Source: Phytobacter ursingii (lineage in GTDB: Bacteria; Pseudomonadota; Gammaproteobacteria; Enterobacterales; Enterobacteriaceae). Taken from it: a stretch of DNA of 64,000 bases. The notes beneath the pieces were generated by a model, which saw only the letters and a list, made by a program, of their open reading frames with translations, made no database searches and was not told the origin of the DNA. This document shows positions 1 to 12,640 of this stretch, piece after piece. The first letter of the stretch is position 1; each line of letters begins with the position of its first letter. The stretch covers positions 124,001-188,000 of the forward strand of contig CABDWT010000016.1 of assembly GCA_901456055.1 (NCBI GenBank). Direction: 5' to 3'. The position numbers and the translations under genes were made by a program.

Positions 1-77
1 CTCATAGCCGTGGCGCGAAATGGCCGATTTCACGGAGTTGAGGTTAGCGCAGCCGGTATCCAGGATAACGACATTCA

Positions 78-78
<1 letters not shown>
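1..78 (-). CDS. hisH: Imidazole glycerol phosphate synthase subunit HisH (N-terminal fragment)
   Basis: Only the first 26 codons are in the window. They read [20 protein letters not shown] and onward, the start of the class I glutamine amidotransferase subunit that feeds ammonia to HisF. The ATG overlaps the hisB TGA by one base (TGATG), the usual coupling in the his operon. The gene runs off the left edge, so the catalytic triad cannot be checked. Confidence 0.93.
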
Positions 79-3504
<3,426 letters not shown>

Positions 3505-3535
3505 AATCGTTTTCCTTTATAGGCAGGGTGGCGCG

Positions 3536-3590
3536 TTCGCTTATCCGGCCCGGGTGTCCAGGCCCGGCAGGCATAGCGCTACCGGGCGAA
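3536..3590. repeat. REP/BIME-like palindromes between hisD and hisG
   Basis: The 98-base hisG-hisD gap contains GC-rich inverted pieces (TTATCCGGCCCGGG, GGCCCGGCAGGC, GCTACCGGGC) resembling the two arms of repetitive extragenic palindromes. REP elements often sit inside operons and influence mRNA decay. Assignment is by resemblance only and the boundaries are approximate. Confidence 0.5.
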
Positions 3591-3602
3591 TCGTAAGGTG
3601 GA

Positions 3603-4502
3603 TTACTCCATCATCTTCTCGATTGGCAGCACCAGAATAGAACTGGCCCCCAGCGCTTTGAGTTTTTCCATGGTTTCCCAGAACAGGGTTTCGCTGCTCA
3701 CCATATGCATCGCGACACGCTGCTGATCGCCTGCCAGCGGCAGAATGGTTGGACGTTCGGCGCCCGGCAGCAGAGAAATCACTTCATCCAGACGCTCGGT
3801 CGGCGCGTGCATCATGATGTATTTTGATTCACGTGCCTGAATCACGCCCTGAATACGGGTCAGTAATTTATCGACCAGCTCTTGTTTGCCATCCAGCAGA
3901 TCGCCGTCGCGTTGAATCAGACAGGCTTTAGAGCGATAAATCACTTCCACTTCGCGCAGACCATTCGCCTCCAGAGTAGCACCGGTGGATACCAGGTCGC
4001 AGATGGCATCCGCCAGACCGGCGCGTGGGGCAACCTCAACAGAACCGTTCAGCAGGCAGGATTTGAAGGCGACGCCTTTCTGGTCGAGATAGCGTTTGAG
4101 CAGGTGTGGGTAAGAGGTGGCAATACGTTTACCATCAAGTGAGGCCGGGCCTTTCCACTCTTCGTCGGCGTTGGTTGCCAGTGACAGGCGGCAGCTTCCG
4201 AAATCAAGACGGCGCAGGGTAAAGTAACGCGGATCCTCGCCCTGTGCGCGGCGGGTCAACAGCTCTTCTTCCAGGACGTTTTCACCCACAATACCCAGGT
4301 CGACCACGCCATCCATGACCAGCCCCGGAATGTCGTCGTCACGCACGCGCAGAATATCAATTGGCATATTTTCGGCCAGGGCAATCAGACGCTGTGTATG
4401 CAGGTTGATTTTAATGCCGCAGCGGGCCAGTAATTCGCGTGAGTCATCGCTCAGGCGGCCTGATTTCTGAATAGCTATGCGCAAACGGGTATTGTCTAAC
4501 AT
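3603..4502 (-). CDS. hisG: ATP phosphoribosyltransferase
   Basis: First enzyme of histidine synthesis, 299 residues, the long HisG form with a C-terminal ACT-like histidine-binding domain for feedback inhibition. The chosen start, [20 protein letters not shown], matches the enterobacterial protein. The frame stays open upstream through the attenuator, but that extension is leader RNA and not protein. An AGGA-type ribosome-binding site lies just upstream. It is the first structural gene of the operon. Confidence 0.97.
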   Translation of the reverse strand: MLDNTRLRIAIQKSGRLSDDSRELLARCGIKINLHTQRLIALAENMPIDILRVRDDDIPGLVMDGVVDLGIVGENVLEEELLTRRAQGEDPRYFTLRRLDFGSCRLSLATNADEEWKGPASLDGKRIATSYPHLLKRYLDQKGVAFKSCLLNGSVEVAPRAGLADAICDLVSTGATLEANGLREVEVIYRSKACLIQRDGDLLDGKQELVDKLLTRIQGVIQARESKYIMMHAPTERLDEVISLLPGAERPTILPLAGDQQRVAMHMVSSETLFWETMEKLKALGASSILVLPIEKMME

Positions 4503-4536
4503 TCTGTTTTCCTCATTATCCTGCTGAATTTGGTCC

Positions 4537-4573
4537 AAAAAAAAAGCCCCCGGAAGATTATCTTCCGGGGGCT
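4537..4573 (-). terminator. his operon attenuator (intrinsic terminator)
   Basis: A perfect 13-bp stem (4545-4557 with 4561-4573) with a 3-base loop is followed, in the minus-strand direction, by a run of nine T residues (4537-4545). It lies between hisL and hisG, the place and form of the classical his attenuator. Scarce charged tRNA-His stalls the ribosome on hisL and prevents this hairpin from forming. Confidence 0.95.
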
Positions 4574-4636
4574 TTCTCTTGCGTTCATGCACCACTGGAA
4601 GATCCAAACGTCTTCCAGCACACATCGCCTGAAAGA

Positions 4637-4687
4637 CTAGTCAGGATGATGGTGATGATGGTGAAGTTTAAATTGAACGCCTGTCAT
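4637..4687 (-). CDS. hisL: his operon leader peptide
   Basis: A 16-codon ORF on the minus strand reads [16 protein letters not shown]. It has six consecutive histidine codons (CAC CAT CAT CAC CAT CAT). The E. coli and Salmonella peptides have the same length but seven histidines, so here the first His is replaced by Leu (CTT). Its translation is the sensor for attenuation of the his operon. Confidence 0.93.
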   Translation of the reverse strand: MTGVQFKLHHHHHHPD

Positions 4688-4725
4688 AAAATTCTCGATG
4701 AATGTTTATTCATTTGATGTCGTTT

Positions 4726-4755
4726 AACCTAAACCACTTTCACCATCAAAGGCAA
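4726..4755 (-). promoter_or_regulatory. his operon promoter
   Basis: On the minus strand, TTGCCT (4750-4755) and TAGGTT (4726-4731) are separated by 18 bases and lie about 40 bases before hisL. The block GTGAAAGTGGTTTAGGTTAA matches the known enterobacterial his promoter. Confidence 0.75.
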
Positions 4756-4862
4756 GGGCTTTTTTTAATCATTAAATCATTTCATATTCGTTGTATGAAT
4801 TGTCAGTTTCATCGGGCTGGCGTAGCCTTAAAATGGAATCTGCGAAATGTCGGGAGAGACGC

Positions 4863-5687
4863 ATGAAAAAGGTCGCAATTGTCGGATTAGGATGGTTGGG
4901 CATGCCGCTGGCACTGTCATTAACGGCACGCGGCTGGCAGGTCACCGGCAGCAAAACCACTCAGGATGGCGTGGAGGCGGCTCGTATGTGCGGCATTGAA
5001 AGCTACGTGCTGAAACTTGAACCGGACCTGTTCTGCGAGCCAGACGATCTGGATGCATTAATGAATGTTGACGCGCTGGTTATCACTTTGCCTGCCAGAC
5101 GCAGTGGCCCCGGCGAGGCTTTTTACCTGCAAGCGATGCAAGAGATTGTTGATAGCGCGCTGGCCTATCACATTCCACGCATCATTTTTACCAGCTCCAC
5201 TTCGGTATATGGCGACACCCATGGCACAGTAAAGGAAAACTCGCCGCGCAATCCGTCAACGGCGAGCGGACGCGTACTGAAAGAGCTTGAGGACTGGCTA
5301 CACAATTTGCCGGGAACATCCGTGGATATTCTGCGCCTGGCAGGGCTGGTGGGACCAGCCCGTCATCCGGGACGTTTTTTTGCCGGAAAAACGGCGCCAG
5401 ACGGTCAACAGGGGGTAAACCTTGTCCATCTGGAAGATGTCATATCGGCCATCACGCTGTTGCTTTTGGCGCCGAAGGGCGGGCATATCTATAATTTATG
5501 CGCTCCTGAGCACCCGGCGCGAGCGCAGTTTTACCCGGCCATGGCACGCAAGCTTGGTTTACCTGAGCCACAATTCCTCGACTCTGCGCCCGGCGAGAAG
5601 GGAAAAGTGGTTGATGGCAACCGCATATGCCACGAACTGGGATTTGAGTATGAATATCCGAATCCGATGACCATGCCACTGGACTGA
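4863..5687 (+). CDS. yeeZ: NAD(P)-binding epimerase/dehydratase-like protein YeeZ
   Basis: A 274-residue Rossmann-fold protein of the extended SDR type, divergent from the his operon as in E. coli. The nucleotide-binding glycines are in VAIVGLGWLGMPLA near the N-terminus, and an SSTSVYGD motif lies in mid-protein. The start MKKVAIVG is chosen because it matches the family length; the frame is open for 24 more codons upstream. The substrate is unknown. Confidence 0.9.
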   Translation: MKKVAIVGLGWLGMPLALSLTARGWQVTGSKTTQDGVEAARMCGIESYVLKLEPDLFCEPDDLDALMNVDALVITLPARRSGPGEAFYLQAMQEIVDSALAYHIPRIIFTSSTSVYGDTHGTVKENSPRNPSTASGRVLKELEDWLHNLPGTSVDILRLAGLVGPARHPGRFFAGKTAPDGQQGVNLVHLEDVISAITLLLLAPKGGHIYNLCAPEHPARAQFYPAMARKLGLPEPQFLDSAPGEKGKVVDGNRICHELGFEYEYPNPMTMPLD

Positions 5688-6089
5688 TTTTAAACAGGTT
5701 AATGCACTGAGAGAGCGGAAAATCGCGATTTAGCCGAAACAGTGCGATTATCTTTTAGCAAAAAGTGCTATTAATTTACCCAAATTCAATCTGAATTATT
5801 TAAATTCAGTAAGTTAGGTGTTACGGCTTTGTGAGCACCATCGCACAGGCTTGTCAAAACGCCTCACTTTGGTGCAAAATATGTCGCTGCAAAAAAATTG
5901 AAACTAACCGACGTTAATAAGACGTCGGTTATTTTTTTTGCACTATAGAAACGTCATTCAATCCAAGAGGCCGTGCTTCGTACCGGATAGATATTTACTA
6001 AAAACCGACAGTCGTTGTCGCTGAGGAATATAAAGAAATGGGGCAATCTTTTGCTTACGCGCTGGCGTTCACCGTAAAAGGGGATAACT
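5688..6089 (+). other. yeeZ-plaP intergenic region
   Basis: A 402-base gap. E. coli K-12 has additional genes between these two loci that are missing here. It holds a promoter-like pair (TTGTCA 5851-5856, CAAAAT 5875-5880), a strong intrinsic terminator (5905-5939), and a short ORF (6038-6100) that overlaps the plaP start. No longer coding region is evident. Confidence 0.7.
5905..5939 (+). terminator. Intrinsic terminator upstream of plaP
   Basis: A perfect 10-bp stem, TAACCGACGT with ACGTCGGTTA, and a 7-base loop, followed by eight T residues. It is about 217 bases after the yeeZ stop and 150 bases before plaP. It could end yeeZ transcripts, a short independent RNA, or act as an attenuator in the plaP leader. 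Confidence 0.85.
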
Positions 6090-6100
6090 ATGTCGCATAA
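6038..6100 (+). CDS. Possible 20-codon leader peptide overlapping plaP
   Basis: An ATG-started frame, [20 protein letters not shown], ends at a TAA 11 bases inside plaP in a different frame. A GAGG lies 11 bases before its ATG, which is a poor spacing. If translated it could couple to or interfere with plaP initiation. Nothing else supports it. Confidence 0.3.
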   Translation: MGQSFAYALAFTVKGDNYVA

Positions 6101-7451
6101 CGCTACTCCAAAGACCTCTCGCGTGGAATTACGTAAAACACTTACGTTAATTCCGGTTGTTATGATGGGCCTCGCCTATATGCAGCCTATGACGCTGTTC
6201 GATACGTTTGGTATCGTCTCTGGCTTGACCGACGGCCATGTTGCGACGGCATATGCCTTTGCGCTGGTCGCCATTCTCTTTACGGCGCTGAGCTACGGTA
6301 AACTGGTTCGCCGTTTCCCGTCTGCGGGATCCGCATATACCTACGCCCAGAAATCCATTAGCCCGGCGGTTGGCTTTATGGTGGGGTGGTCTTCGCTACT
6401 GGACTATCTGTTCATGCCGATGATCAACATCCTGCTGGCGAAAATCTATTTTGAAGCGCTGGTGCCTTCTGTTCCATCGTGGATCTTTGTTGTTGCGCTG
6501 GTGGCCTTCATGACCATCTCTAACCTGCGTAGCATCAAGACCGTGGCGAACTTCAATACCCTGATTGTTATTCTGCAGATGGGCATTGTCGCCGTTATCG
6601 TTGGTTTGATCATTTACGGTGTCTCTCACGGTGAAGGCGCAGGTACGCTGACCAGCACGCGTCCATTCTGGTCTGAAGGCGCCCACGTTGTGCCGATGAT
6701 TACCGGCGCGACTATCCTGTGCTTCTCGTTCCTCGGCTTTGACGGCATCTCTTCTCTGTCAGAAGAGACCAAAGACGCTGAGCGCGTTATTCCGAAGGCC
6801 ATCTTCCTCACGGCATTGATTGGCGGCCTGGTGTTTATCGTTGCCTCTTATTTCCTGCAACTGTACTTCCCGGATATCTCGCGCTTTAAAGATCCGGATG
6901 CGTCTCAGCCGGAAATCATGCTGTATGTGGCGGGTAAAACCTTCCAGTGGGGCGTGCTGATTTTCTCCAGCGTCACCGTTCTGGCTTCCGGTATGGCGGC
7001 ACATGCGGGCGTTTCGCGTCTGATGTATGTGATGGGCCGTGATGGCGTCTTCCCGACCCGTTTCTTCGGTTATGTTCATCCGAAGTGGCGTACGCCGGCA
7101 TGGAACGTACTGCTGGTTGGCGCGATTGCGCTGCTGGCGATTAAATTCGATCTGGTAACAGCGACTGCGTTGATTAACTTCGGTGCGCTGGTGGCGTTTA
7201 CCTTCGTTAACCTGTCAGTGATTTCGCAGTTCTGGATCCGTGAAAAGCGTAACAAAACGCTGAAAGAGCACTTCAATTATCTGGTACTGCCGGTCTGTGG
7301 CGCGCTCACCGTAGGCGCGCTGTGGATTAACCTGGAGCAGAGCTCAATGATTCTGGGTCTGATCTGGGGAGGTATCGGTCTGGTTTACCTGGCATGCGTG
7401 ACGAAAAGCTTCCGCAACCCGGTACCGCAGTATGAAGATATCGCTCAGTAA
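6090..7451 (+). CDS. plaP: Putrescine importer PlaP
   Basis: An APC-superfamily permease of 453 residues with about twelve hydrophobic segments. The sequence ([20 protein letters not shown] near the N-terminus, [12 protein letters not shown] in the middle) matches the low-affinity putrescine/proton importer formerly called YeeF. A strong Shine-Dalgarno sequence (AAAGGGG) precedes the ATG. It is monocistronic, with its own terminator before the convergent sbcB. Confidence 0.92.
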   Translation: MSHNATPKTSRVELRKTLTLIPVVMMGLAYMQPMTLFDTFGIVSGLTDGHVATAYAFALVAILFTALSYGKLVRRFPSAGSAYTYAQKSISPAVGFMVGWSSLLDYLFMPMINILLAKIYFEALVPSVPSWIFVVALVAFMTISNLRSIKTVANFNTLIVILQMGIVAVIVGLIIYGVSHGEGAGTLTSTRPFWSEGAHVVPMITGATILCFSFLGFDGISSLSEETKDAERVIPKAIFLTALIGGLVFIVASYFLQLYFPDISRFKDPDASQPEIMLYVAGKTFQWGVLIFSSVTVLASGMAAHAGVSRLMYVMGRDGVFPTRFFGYVHPKWRTPAWNVLLVGAIALLAIKFDLVTATALINFGALVAFTFVNLSVISQFWIREKRNKTLKEHFNYLVLPVCGALTVGALWINLEQSSMILGLIWGGIGLVYLACVTKSFRNPVPQYEDIAQ

Positions 7452-7467
7452 GTCATGACTGAATAAC

Positions 7468-7499
7468 AAACCGGAGGCTATGGCCTCCGGTTTTTTTTT
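7468..7499. terminator. Terminator between plaP and sbcB
   Basis: An 11-bp stem, AAACCGGAGGC paired with GCCTCCGGTTT, has a 4-base loop and continues into nine or more T residues on the plus strand. It ends plaP and, as a symmetric hairpin with flanking A residues, may serve sbcB too. Confidence 0.9.
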
Positions 7500-7515
7500 G
7501 CCTGTTATTCGACGA

Positions 7516-8940
7516 CTACACTATCTCCTGAGCATACTGCCAGAGTGATTTCAGCAGTGTCAGCTTCGCTTTATCCTCGGCATACTGCTGGTACAGCATC
7601 TGTAGCTCATCGGCGTAGGCCTGCAAAAACTCAGGTGTAAACACCTGACGGCGGTGCTCCAGCCAGCGCTGCTGTTCGTCATCATCGAGGGTGCCGGGGA
7701 AGTTGCGTGCCCGGTAGTTGAACAACAGTTTCTCGATTCGCTTATCGACAAAGGTGATATCCAGCGCCGGGAGATTACGCGGCTCAGTTTCCAGCAGAAT
7801 GTTCATTGCCGCACGGTCTGCGTCGCTGAAAAAGCCGTTATACAGCTGCGCGTCCACATTCTCCGACGGAACGAAAGGCTCGGCTTCGGCAAAGATAGCC
7901 AGTACTTTTTCGCGCACCTGTGGGTTATTGCGCAGAACGTTCAGGTTATCCAGGCACTGCTTACGGTCAATCCCCAGTCGTTCAGCATCCTGAGGACGCA
8001 GTGTTTTCGCCTGAGCCAGGATAGGACACTTATTCAGATGCACCAACTTCACCGGCACGGCGGCGTTGTCACTTAACTCGGCTTTCGCCGTATACAAGCG
8101 CTCGCGCAGCGCGTCAGCATCGAGTTCCAGCAACGGTGACATATCACCTGCGAGATCCACCATGATCACGGCATTGCGGTTTTCCGGATGCCAGGCCAGC
8201 GGGGCCACCCAACTGGTATTGCCACGCCAGGCGCCAAACATGCCGGAAACATGCACCAGCGGCGTCATCTGCGGGACATCAATCAAGGCCGCCAGTTTAT
8301 GTTTATTTCGATGGCTCAGCAGATAATCAAACAGCCTCGGCTGGTGGGTTTTCACCAGTTGAGCCATGGCGATAGTCGCGTAAACGTCGGCCATCGCATC
8401 GTGGGCATTGCTGTGCTCAATACCGTTCGCTTTCGTCAAATGCTCAAGGCGGAAACTCGGCAACCCATCATCATTCTCCGGCCAGTTGATGCCGTCCGGG
8501 CGCAGGGCATAGCAGGCGCGCATCACATCGAGCAAATCCCAGCGCGAGTTGTTGTTTTGCCAGCTCCAGGCATAGGGGTCGTAAAAGTTGCGATAGAAAA
8601 TATTACGCGTCACTTCGTCGTCGAAGCGGACATTGTTATAACCGAGCACGCAGGTTTTTGGCACGGTGAATAAATCATGGATGCGGCGGGCAAAGTCAGC
8701 TTCATTAACGCCGTTCGCTTTGGCGTGTTGCGGCGTAATGCCGGTAATCAGCACCGCCTCTGGCTGAGGCAAATAGTCATCTGCCGGTTTGCAGTAAAAG
8801 ACTTCTGGCTCGCCAATGATGTTGAAATCGGCGTCGGTACGAATCGCGGCAAACTGTGCAGGGCGATCCAGCGAAGGGCTGGTACCGAACGTTTCGTAGT
8901 CATGGAAAAGAAATGTGGGCGTTGCCGTTGAATCAGACAC
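7516..8940 (-). CDS. sbcB: Exodeoxyribonuclease I
   Basis: A 3'-5' single-strand DNA exonuclease of 474 residues acting in recombination and mismatch repair. The DEDDh exonuclease motif I is HDYETFG (Asp14, Glu16), and later acidic motifs include RFDDEV and HDAMADVYAT. Length and sequence match the enterobacterial enzyme. It is transcribed toward plaP and divergently from dacD, with a 209-base spacer that shows no other gene. Confidence 0.96.
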   Translation of the reverse strand: MSDSTATPTFLFHDYETFGTSPSLDRPAQFAAIRTDADFNIIGEPEVFYCKPADDYLPQPEAVLITGITPQHAKANGVNEADFARRIHDLFTVPKTCVLGYNNVRFDDEVTRNIFYRNFYDPYAWSWQNNNSRWDLLDVMRACYALRPDGINWPENDDGLPSFRLEHLTKANGIEHSNAHDAMADVYATIAMAQLVKTHQPRLFDYLLSHRNKHKLAALIDVPQMTPLVHVSGMFGAWRGNTSWVAPLAWHPENRNAVIMVDLAGDMSPLLELDADALRERLYTAKAELSDNAAVPVKLVHLNKCPILAQAKTLRPQDAERLGIDRKQCLDNLNVLRNNPQVREKVLAIFAEAEPFVPSENVDAQLYNGFFSDADRAAMNILLETEPRNLPALDITFVDKRIEKLLFNYRARNFPGTLDDDEQQRWLEHRRQVFTPEFLQAYADELQMLYQQYAEDKAKLTLLKSLWQYAQEIV

Positions 8941-9149
8941 CTGAGCTCATCCTGTTGATCAATAACCTGCCTATGGTAAACCATTGCGTCGCATCTTCCG
9001 AAGGAAAACCCGCGGTAGAGCGCCATAACCGAAGAGATTCGTGCCGTAAAAAAATGACTCTCGTCACATTTGTTTGCAATTTGTCCCAGTATCGACATAT
9101 TAAGTTGCGTAAAAAGAACGGCTAATTTGACGTAAATGAGGATATTTCT

Positions 9150-10313
9150 TTGAAATGCCGTTTGTTTTTTGCCTTCTCTCTTTTGTCCGCGACGATCCAT
9201 TGCGCGTTGGCAGATGATATGCCGATTTCTCCCCAGCCGCCGCAAATTCAGGCAGGCTCATGGGTCTTAATGGATTACACCACCGGGCAGATCCTCACTG
9301 CAGGCAATGAACATCAGCAGCGTAATCCGGCCAGCCTGACCAAGCTGATGACTGGCTATGTTGTGGATCGTGCTATCGATAGCCACCGTATCAGCGCCAG
9401 CGATGTGGTGACGGTCGGCAAAGATGCCTGGGCGCGGGGTAATCCTGTCTTTGACGGTTCTTCATTAATGTTTCTGAAAGCCGGGGATCGCGTAACGGTG
9501 CGTGACCTGAGCCGCGGGCTGATTGTCGATTCGGGCAACGATGCCTGTGTAGCGCTGGCCGATTATGTGGCGGGAAGCCAGCCGCAGTTTGTCAGCATGA
9601 TGAATGATTATGTACAAAAGCTAAATTTGCGTGATACCCACTTTGAAACCGTACATGGCCTGGACGCACCCGGCCAGCACAGTTCGGCCTATGATCTGGC
9701 GGTGCTTTCCCGTGCCATCATCAGCGGCGAGCCGGATTTTTATCATATGTACAGTGAGAAAAGCCTGACCTGGAACGGTATCACCCAACAGAACCGTAAT
9801 GGGTTGTTGTGGGATTCATCGTTGAAAGTCGATGGTCTAAAAACCGGGCATACCTCGGGTGCCGGTTTTAACCTGATAGCATCAAGCGTTGATGGGCAGC
9901 GCCGCCTGATTGCCGTAGTGATGGGGGCAGAAAGCCCGAAAGGACGTGAAGATCAGGCGCGCAAGCTGCTGCACTGGGGCCAGCAAAACTTCGATACCGT
10001 GCAGATTTTGCAAAAGGGCAAAAAAGTCGGCAGTGAGCGTATCTGGTACGGTGACAAAGAGCAGATGACGGTCGGTACCGATCAGGACTTCTGGCTGGCG
10101 CTACCGAAAGCGGAACTGCCCAATATTAAGGCACGTTACGTCATGGACAATAAAAGCCTGGAAGCGCCGCTTGCCGCACATCAGCGTGTAGGTGAAATTC
10201 AGCTTTATGACCGTGACAAAGTGGTCGCGCACTTGCCACTGGTGACGCTGGACAGTGTCGGTAAAGGCGGCTGGTTCTCGCGTTTGAGCGACTATCTGCA
10301 TCACAAGGCCTGA
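9150..10313 (+). CDS. dacD: D-alanyl-D-alanine carboxypeptidase DacD (PBP6b)
   Basis: A low-molecular-mass penicillin-binding protein of 387 residues that trims peptidoglycan pentapeptides. It has an N-terminal signal peptide ending near residue 21 and the three active-site motifs SxxK (Ser62, Lys65), SGN (128-130) and KTG (231-233). The C-terminal region resembles the PBP5/6 beta domain and membrane anchor. The start is TTG, chosen because GAGGAT lies 6 bases before it and it gives a complete signal peptide. Confidence 0.94.
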   Translation: MKCRLFFAFSLLSATIHCALADDMPISPQPPQIQAGSWVLMDYTTGQILTAGNEHQQRNPASLTKLMTGYVVDRAIDSHRISASDVVTVGKDAWARGNPVFDGSSLMFLKAGDRVTVRDLSRGLIVDSGNDACVALADYVAGSQPQFVSMMNDYVQKLNLRDTHFETVHGLDAPGQHSSAYDLAVLSRAIISGEPDFYHMYSEKSLTWNGITQQNRNGLLWDSSLKVDGLKTGHTSGAGFNLIASSVDGQRRLIAVVMGAESPKGREDQARKLLHWGQQNFDTVQILQKGKKVGSERIWYGDKEQMTVGTDQDFWLALPKAELPNIKARYVMDNKSLEAPLAAHQRVGEIQLYDRDKVVAHLPLVTLDSVGKGGWFSRLSDYLHHKA

Positions 10314-10393
10314 TGTTGATGCGGACTGGCCGTGACGCGAGTCCGCTCACATAATTCATCTTTCAAAGGTTCCGGGTTTCCATGATTCTACTA

Positions 10394-10413
10394 TACTGTA
10401 CAAATGAACAGTA
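10394..10413 (+). promoter_or_regulatory. LexA (SOS) box of sbmC
   Basis: TACTGTACAAATGAACAGTA fits the LexA consensus TACTG(TA)5CAGTA with the CTG-N10-CAG core intact. It ends 14 bases before the sbmC ATG, as expected for this SOS gene. Confidence 0.92.
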
Positions 10414-10427
10414 ATAAGGAGGGTAAC

Positions 10428-10901
10428 ATGGCATACACCGTAAAGCAGGTTGATAAACGCACTATCGCCGGGTTTCATCTGGTCGGCCCCTGGGATGTCA
10501 CCGTTAAAAAAGGCTTCGAGCAATTAGCAATGTGGGTTCATGGTAAACAGGTCCAGACACAGGAATGGATCACGGTTTACTATGACAATCCCGATGAAGT
10601 GCCTCCGGAAAAACTGCGTGCTGATGTGGTTGTTTCGGTTCCGGCTGATTTCGTCATTCCCGAAAACAGTGAAGGGGTGATGCGTACGGAGATACCGGCG
10701 GGCCTGAACGCAGTGGCGCGTGCGCGCGTATATAATGAAGAGTTCGAACAGGCGTGGAATGCTTTTTTTGATGAATTGATGGCTGACGAGCAGTACCAGA
10801 TTGCTTTACGTCCCTGCTTTGAGGTCTATCTGAATTCAGCACAGGAAGATGGCTACTGGGAAATCGATATGTATATTCCCGTAGAACCGAAAGTTCTCTG
10901 A
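10428..10901 (+). CDS. sbmC: DNA gyrase inhibitor SbmC (GyrI)
   Basis: A 157-residue GyrI-like small-molecule-binding domain protein. In E. coli it protects DNA gyrase from toxins such as microcin B17 and quinolones. The start MAYTVKQVD follows a GGAGGG ribosome-binding site and gives the family length. The LexA box 14 bases upstream shows SOS control. It has its own terminator downstream. Confidence 0.94.
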   Translation: MAYTVKQVDKRTIAGFHLVGPWDVTVKKGFEQLAMWVHGKQVQTQEWITVYYDNPDEVPPEKLRADVVVSVPADFVIPENSEGVMRTEIPAGLNAVARARVYNEEFEQAWNAFFDELMADEQYQIALRPCFEVYLNSAQEDGYWEIDMYIPVEPKVL

Positions 10902-10919
10902 TCGCACAATCTTTTAATG

Positions 10920-10970
10920 AGGTTCGCTGGTAAATGGCTTGTTTAGATTTTAACCAGTGAACCTTTTTTT
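10920..10970 (+). terminator. sbmC terminator
   Basis: AGGTTCGCTGGT at 10920-10931 pairs with ACCAGTGAACCT at 10953-10964, with one G-U pair, and is followed by a run of seven T residues. The loop is about 21 bases. Confidence 0.75.
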
Positions 10971-11045
10971 GTTCTAAACAGTGACCTTTGCCGCAGAAAG
11001 ATCGCTACAATTGCGCCTTCGTTGTTTTTTGACTGGAGAGCGGGT

Positions 11046-12104
11046 GTGCGTCCCGACAAATCACTCAGTCCTTTTGAGATCCGTCTTTACCGACATTATC
11101 GCGTGGTTCACGGCGTACGTATTGCGCTGGCATTCATTCTGACCTTTTTGTTGGTTCGTCTGCTCAATGTCCCCGAGGGCACCTGGCCACTCATCACTCT
11201 GGTGGTGATCATGGGGCCGATTTCGTTCTGGGGAAATGTGGTTCCCCGGGCCTTTGAGCGTATTGGCGGCACAATCTGCGGCTCCGCGCTGGGCCTTGTT
11301 GCTCTTAAGCTTGAGCTGATCTCCCTTCCGCTGATGGTCATCTGGTGTGCGGGGGCCATGTTCCTCTGTGGCTGGCTGGCGCTGGGTAAAAAACCCTATC
11401 AGGCATTACTTATCGGTATCACGCTGTCGGTTGTGGTTGGCGCACCGGCCGGGGATATGAATACGGCGTTGTGGCGAAGCGGTGACGTCATTCTGGGCTC
11501 TTTGCTGGCAATGCTGTTCACCGGTATCTGGCCGCAGCGAGCCTTCCTGCACTGGCGCATTCAAATGGCGAACTACGTTACGGCCTTTAACCGGGTCTAT
11601 CAGGCCGGTTTTTCGCGTAACCTTGTTGAACGTCCGCGTCTGGACAAGCATCTGCAAAAAATTCTCAATGACGTGGTGAAGATGCGTGGCCTGATTACTC
11701 CCGCCAGCAAAGAGACGCATATTCAGAAAGCCATTTTTGAAGCTATCCAGACCGTAAGCCGCAATATGGTGTGTGTGCTGGAGCTACAAATGAATGCGCA
11801 CTGGGCTTCCCGTTCGAGCCACTTCGTTATGCTCAATGCCAGTACGTTGCGTGAAACGCAGCAAATGACGCAGCAGACGCTGTTGACCATCGCCCACGCG
11901 CTCTATGAAGGAAATCCGCAGCCGATTCTGGCCAATACTGAAAAGCTGACAGAGATTGTCGCCGAATTACGTGACCTGTTACGCGAACATCAGGGCGATG
12001 CCCTGGCGGAGAATTCGATTCACGGCTATGTATGGCTGAGCATGGAACTGGCGCGGCAACTGGAGCTGATGTCCCATTTAATGTGTCGGGCGCTGCGCAA
12101 ATAA
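11046..12104 (+). CDS. yeeA: Inner membrane FUSC-family protein YeeA
   Basis: A 352-residue protein with several transmembrane helices in the first 170 residues and a soluble, helical C-terminal half, as in the aromatic-acid exporter/FUSC family. The start is GTG (GTG CGT CCC GAC), preceded by GGAG, and gives exactly the E. coli YeeA length. Its substrate is not established. Confidence 0.88.
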   Translation: MRPDKSLSPFEIRLYRHYRVVHGVRIALAFILTFLLVRLLNVPEGTWPLITLVVIMGPISFWGNVVPRAFERIGGTICGSALGLVALKLELISLPLMVIWCAGAMFLCGWLALGKKPYQALLIGITLSVVVGAPAGDMNTALWRSGDVILGSLLAMLFTGIWPQRAFLHWRIQMANYVTAFNRVYQAGFSRNLVERPRLDKHLQKILNDVVKMRGLITPASKETHIQKAIFEAIQTVSRNMVCVLELQMNAHWASRSSHFVMLNASTLRETQQMTQQTLLTIAHALYEGNPQPILANTEKLTEIVAELRDLLREHQGDALAENSIHGYVWLSMELARQLELMSHLMCRALRK

Positions 12105-12266
12105 GCCTCACACAATTCGGAAAAACAGTCCGGCTGTTTCGATTCAGCCCGATTTGGGGTTATGATAGAGAAAAGGATAAAATCATTGTCATCAGCAACA
12201 GCTAAAAGTAAGGTCTTAGGCGGTTGCTTTAACGAATCCGAATCTCACATTAGCAGGGGTATCAAA

Positions 12267-12602
12267 ATGGAAACAAGTAAGCCTTCATTCCAGGACGTTC
12301 TGGAGTTTGTTCGTCTGTTCCGTCGTAAGAATAAACTGCAGCGCGAAATCCAGGATGTTGAGAAAAAGATCCGTGATAACCAGAAACGTGTACTGCTGCT
12401 GGACAACCTGAGCGACTATATCAAGCCGGGTATGAGCGTTGAAGCTATCCAGGGCATCATCGCCAGCATGAAAAGCGATTACGAAGACCGCGTGGATGAT
12501 TACATCATCAAAAACGCCGAGATCTCTAAAGAACGCCGTGAGATCTCCAAGAAACTGAAAACAATGGGTGAACAGAAACCCGTTGAGCCGAAAGCAGAGT
12601 AA
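12267..12602 (+). CDS. yeeX: DUF496 family protein YeeX
   Basis: A 111-residue, highly charged, mostly helical protein with a strongly conserved core ([20 protein letters not shown]). Heptad-like spacing suggests a coiled coil. The start METSKPSFQ matches E. coli YeeX; the frame is open for 35 codons upstream but that part has no family match. Its cellular role is not established. It converges with the end of the pdu operon. Confidence 0.9.
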   Translation: METSKPSFQDVLEFVRLFRRKNKLQREIQDVEKKIRDNQKRVLLLDNLSDYIKPGMSVEAIQGIIASMKSDYEDRVDDYIIKNAEISKERREISKKLKTMGEQKPVEPKAE

Positions 12603-12609
12603 TCCTCTG

Positions 12610-12640
12610 ACGGTGAGAGGTTCTCTCTCACCGTTCTCTT
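12610..12640. terminator. Terminator-like hairpin between yeeX and pduX
   Basis: ACGGTGAGAG (12610-12619) pairs perfectly with CTCTCACCGT (12625-12634), and a short pyrimidine tract follows. It lies at the convergence of yeeX and pduX and overlaps the last codons of pduX, so it may end both transcripts. Confidence 0.65.

Noticed and set aside
4503-4625. N-terminal extension of hisG by 41 codons
   Set aside because: The extension translates the attenuator hairpin and leader; the known HisG start is at 4502.
12162-12266. N-terminal extension of yeeX
   Set aside because: The frame is open but shows no ribosome-binding site at the upstream ATG and YeeX relatives begin at METSKPSF or equivalent.
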